Source of the DNA: Bryobacteraceae bacterium
Lineage (GTDB): Bacteria > Acidobacteriota > Terriglobia > Bryobacterales > Bryobacteraceae
Length of the DNA: 5,983 bases
NCBI GenBank assembly: GCA_030044325.1
Contig: JASHWA010000057.1
Coordinates: forward strand, 1 to 5,983
Direction: 5' to 3'
The notes beneath the pieces are model-generated. The model was given only the letters and a program-made list of their open reading frames with translations, made no database searches and was not told where the DNA came from. How positions within the stretch are numbered: the stretch's first letter is position 1; the number at the start of each line of letters is the position of its first letter. Positions 4,093 to 5,983 of this stretch are shown here, piece by piece. The position numbers and the translations under genes are program-made.

Positions 4093-5983
4093 TCAGTGTA
4101 TATCGGCTTTCCTGGTCCACTCGCCGACCCAGTCCAGAAACTGTGTGTACCAGAGCACGCTGTTCTGCGGCTTCAGCACCCAATGGCCTTCATCCGGAAA
4201 GATGACGATTTTGGACGGGACCTTCTGCGTCTGGAGGGCGGTGAAAAGCTGCAAGCCCTGATCGAGCGGGACGCGATAATCGAGCTCGCCGTGAAACACC
4301 AGGGTAGGCGTGTGAAAATCCTTCACGTAATAGCTGGGCGACCATTTTTCGTACATCTCCGGATTTTCCCAGGGCATTCCCTTGAACTCCCACAGCGGGA
4401 ACCACAGCTCTTCGGTCGCGCCGGCCATGCTGCGCAGATCGAATACGCCGTCGTGCGAGACCATCGCTTTGAAGCGCGTAGTGTGGCCAAGCATCCAGTC
4501 GATCATGTATCCGCCGTACGATCCCCCGGCCGCGGCCATGCGGTCAGGATCGGCGTAAGGCAGCGCGGTCACGTGATCCACCACGGCCATGATGTCGTCG
4601 TAAACCTTCCCGCCCCAATCGCCATTGATATCGTCGATGAATTTCTGACCGTAGCCGGTCGACCCGCGCGGATTCGGCATGATGACCAGGTATCCCGCCG
4701 ACGCGAACACCTGCGCGTTCCAGCGATAGGTCCACGTTTCGCCCCAGGCGCCCTGCGGACCGCCGTGGATCAAGAACAAAACCGGGTATTTTTGGGACTC
4801 CGAAAAATTGGGCGGCTTCACAACAAACGCGTGGACGCGCGTTTTATCGGCGCTTTCGACCCAAAAATTTTCGAGCGGCCGGACGGTAGAACTCTGAAGC
4901 AGGGAATCGTTCAAGCGCGTGAGCGGAATCCCCATGCCTCCACTTGACGACGCGCGATAAATTTCCGCCGGATGCGATCCGCTCTCTTCGGTATAGATCA
5001 TGAAGCTGTTGTCGGGCGCGAACTGCACGTCGTCCAGGCTCGAATCGCCCGAGGCGATGGTCACCGCGCCGCCGCCGGTCAGCGGGATCATCCAGAGGTT
5101 CGTTCTTCCGCGATCTTCAACGGTAAAAAACAGCCGCGTCGAATCGGGCGACCAGGTGAAGCTCTCGATCCACCGGTCGAGGGCCTCGGAAAGGTTGGTC
5201 GTCTTGCCGGTCGAGCGTTCCAGCACCATCAAGCGCCAGCGATCGCTTTCATAACCCGCGCGCATCTGCGAGCGGAACGCGAGATAGCGGCCGTCCGGGG
5301 AATATTGCGGCGAATTGTCAGCGCCCGGACTGATGGTGATCTTGCGCGGCTCGCCTCCAGCGAGCGGAACGGTGTAAATATCCGAATTCGTGCTGGTGGC
5401 GAGATTGGTATCAACGTTCATCGCGAAGGCGAGCTCGAGCGAATCCGGCGAAATAGCGTAATCGTCCGGACCGCCGAGCGAAAACGGCGGAACATCGCGT
5501 GTCCCGGGGGTCAGATCTTTCACCCCGGTTCCGTCCGAATTCATCACCATCAGATGCCCGCGCCGCTTTGACTGCCATTGGTTCCAATGCCGGTACAGCA
5601 GCGACGTATAAATCCGCGCCTTGACTTTGTTTCTCGCCTCTTCCTCGATTTTGGATTTGTTGCACGCGTCATCGGATCCACATTCGGGAAAAACATTCGA
5701 TTCGAAAACGATTTTTTTTCCATCCGGAGAAATCAAAATCCCCGACGCTTCGGTCGAAAGATGGCTGACTTCGACGGCGTTCGAACCATCCGGGTTCATG
5801 CGCCAGACCTGCGACGATCCGTCGCGATTCGATACGTAATAAATCTGCCGCGAATCGGGCGACCAGCGCGGCCGCTCGTTATCTGTCCCCTCATGCGTAA
5901 CCGGGTGCGGCAGCGATCCGTTCACGCCAACCACGTAGATCTGCTTCGGCTTCGTATTTTGGTCGATATCGACGGTCTGGACC
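4093..5983 (-). CDS. S9 family peptidase (prolyl oligopeptidase / acylaminoacyl-peptidase type), 5' end outside window
   Basis: This is a serine peptidase with an N-terminal beta-propeller and a C-terminal alpha/beta-hydrolase domain, expected to cut short peptides. Residues are counted from the GTG at 5934, but that is not a real start: the frame stays open to the window edge with propeller-like sequence, so the N-terminus and any signal peptide are missing. Six PD40/TolB-like strands are visible, ending in WSPD, ISPD, YSPD or FAPD patterns, near 24, 69, 162, 212, 262 and 307. The hydrolase domain follows, with HGGPQGAWGE at 390-399, nucleophile Ser472 in GGSYGGYM, Asp552 in HGELDYRVP and His584 in DEGHW. 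The complete triad indicates an active enzyme. The propeller insert with Cys85 and Cys91 suggests a possible disulphide and hence an exported protein. It is followed 13 bases later by the degenerate ABC protein, probably in one operon. Confidence 0.93.
   Translation of the reverse strand, partial: VQTVDIDQNTKPKQIYVVGVNGSLPHPVTHEGTDNERPRWSPDSRQIYYVSNRDGSSQVWRMNPDGSNAVEVSHLSTEASGILISPDGKKIVFESNVFPECGSDDACNKSKIEEEARNKVKARIYTSLLYRHWNQWQSKRRGHLMVMNSDGTGVKDLTPGTRDVPPFSLGGPDDYAISPDSLELAFAMNVDTNLATSTNSDIYTVPLAGGEPRKITISPGADNSPQYSPDGRYLAFRSQMRAGYESDRWRLMVLERSTGKTTNLSEALDRWIESFTWSPDSTRLFFTVEDRGRTNLWMIPLTGGGAVTIASGDSSLDDVQFAPDNSFMIYTEESGSHPAEIYRASSSGGMGIPLTRLNDSLLQSSTVRPLENFWVESADKTRVHAFVVKPPNFSESQKYPVLFLIHGGPQGAWGETWTYRWNAQVFASAGYLVIMPNPRGSTGYGQKFIDDINGDWGGKVYDDIMAVVDHVTALPYADPDRMAAAGGSYGGYMIDWMLGHTTRFKAMVSHDGVFDLRSMAGATEELWFPLWEFKGMPWENPEMYEKWSPSYYVKDFHTPTLVFHGELDYRVPLDQGLQLFTALQTQKVPSKIVIFPDEGHWVLKPQNSVLWYTQFLDWVGEWTRKADIH

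Noticed and set aside
3120..4205. 361-codon open frame on the plus strand over the ABC protein
   Set aside because: The composition is Arg/His/Asp-rich, with no motifs, and it overlaps both minus-strand genes that carry recognisable domains.
3961..4947. 328-codon plus-strand frame opposite the peptidase
   Set aside because: It is a shadow of the S9 hydrolase domain with no recognisable pattern of its own; the same applies to 4972-5571.

Overview
The window is a compact, GC-rich stretch of bacterial chromosome with five protein genes and little intergenic space. Nothing in it fixes the taxonomy. The gene types (a CslA-like membrane glycosyltransferase, a secreted-type S9C peptidase, a Wzt-like protein and a TalC-type transaldolase), the codon use and the GC-rich hairpin repeats would suit a soil acidobacterium such as the Solibacter/Bryobacter group. 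That is an inference from style, not a proof.

Layout, left to right. Positions 1-176 are non-coding and hold two perfect 39-bp direct repeats, each able to form an 8-bp hairpin, with a separate inverted repeat between them. Positions 177-1799 (minus) encode a processive family-2 glycosyltransferase resembling plant CslA mannan/glucan synthases. Positions 1800-1990 are a divergent control region: a perfect extended -10 (TGCTATAAT) faces the transaldolase gene, and a TATAAT faces the glycosyltransferase gene 15 bp away. Positions 1991-2653 (plus) encode a short (220 aa) transaldolase. Eight bases later, 2662-3045 (plus) encodes a small one-helix membrane protein of unknown function. A 68-bp convergent gap follows. 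Positions 3114-4079 (minus) encode an unusual Wzt-like protein. Its ABC-ATPase half has lost the Walker A lysine, the catalytic glutamate and the whole helical/signature subdomain, but it keeps an apparently intact carbohydrate-binding-type C-terminal domain. Thirteen bases upstream of it, 4093 to the right edge (minus) is the 3' part of an S9 prolyl-oligopeptidase-family gene whose start lies outside the window.

There are probably three transcription units: the leftward glycosyltransferase, the rightward transaldolase plus membrane protein, and the leftward peptidase plus pseudo-ABC protein. Two of the genes (glycosyltransferase and Wzt-like) point to envelope polysaccharide synthesis or recognition, but they are not in one operon and no Wzm-type permease is visible. 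The most unusual item is the degenerate ABC/Wzt_C protein, which looks like a non-hydrolysing remnant or a repurposed sugar-binding protein.
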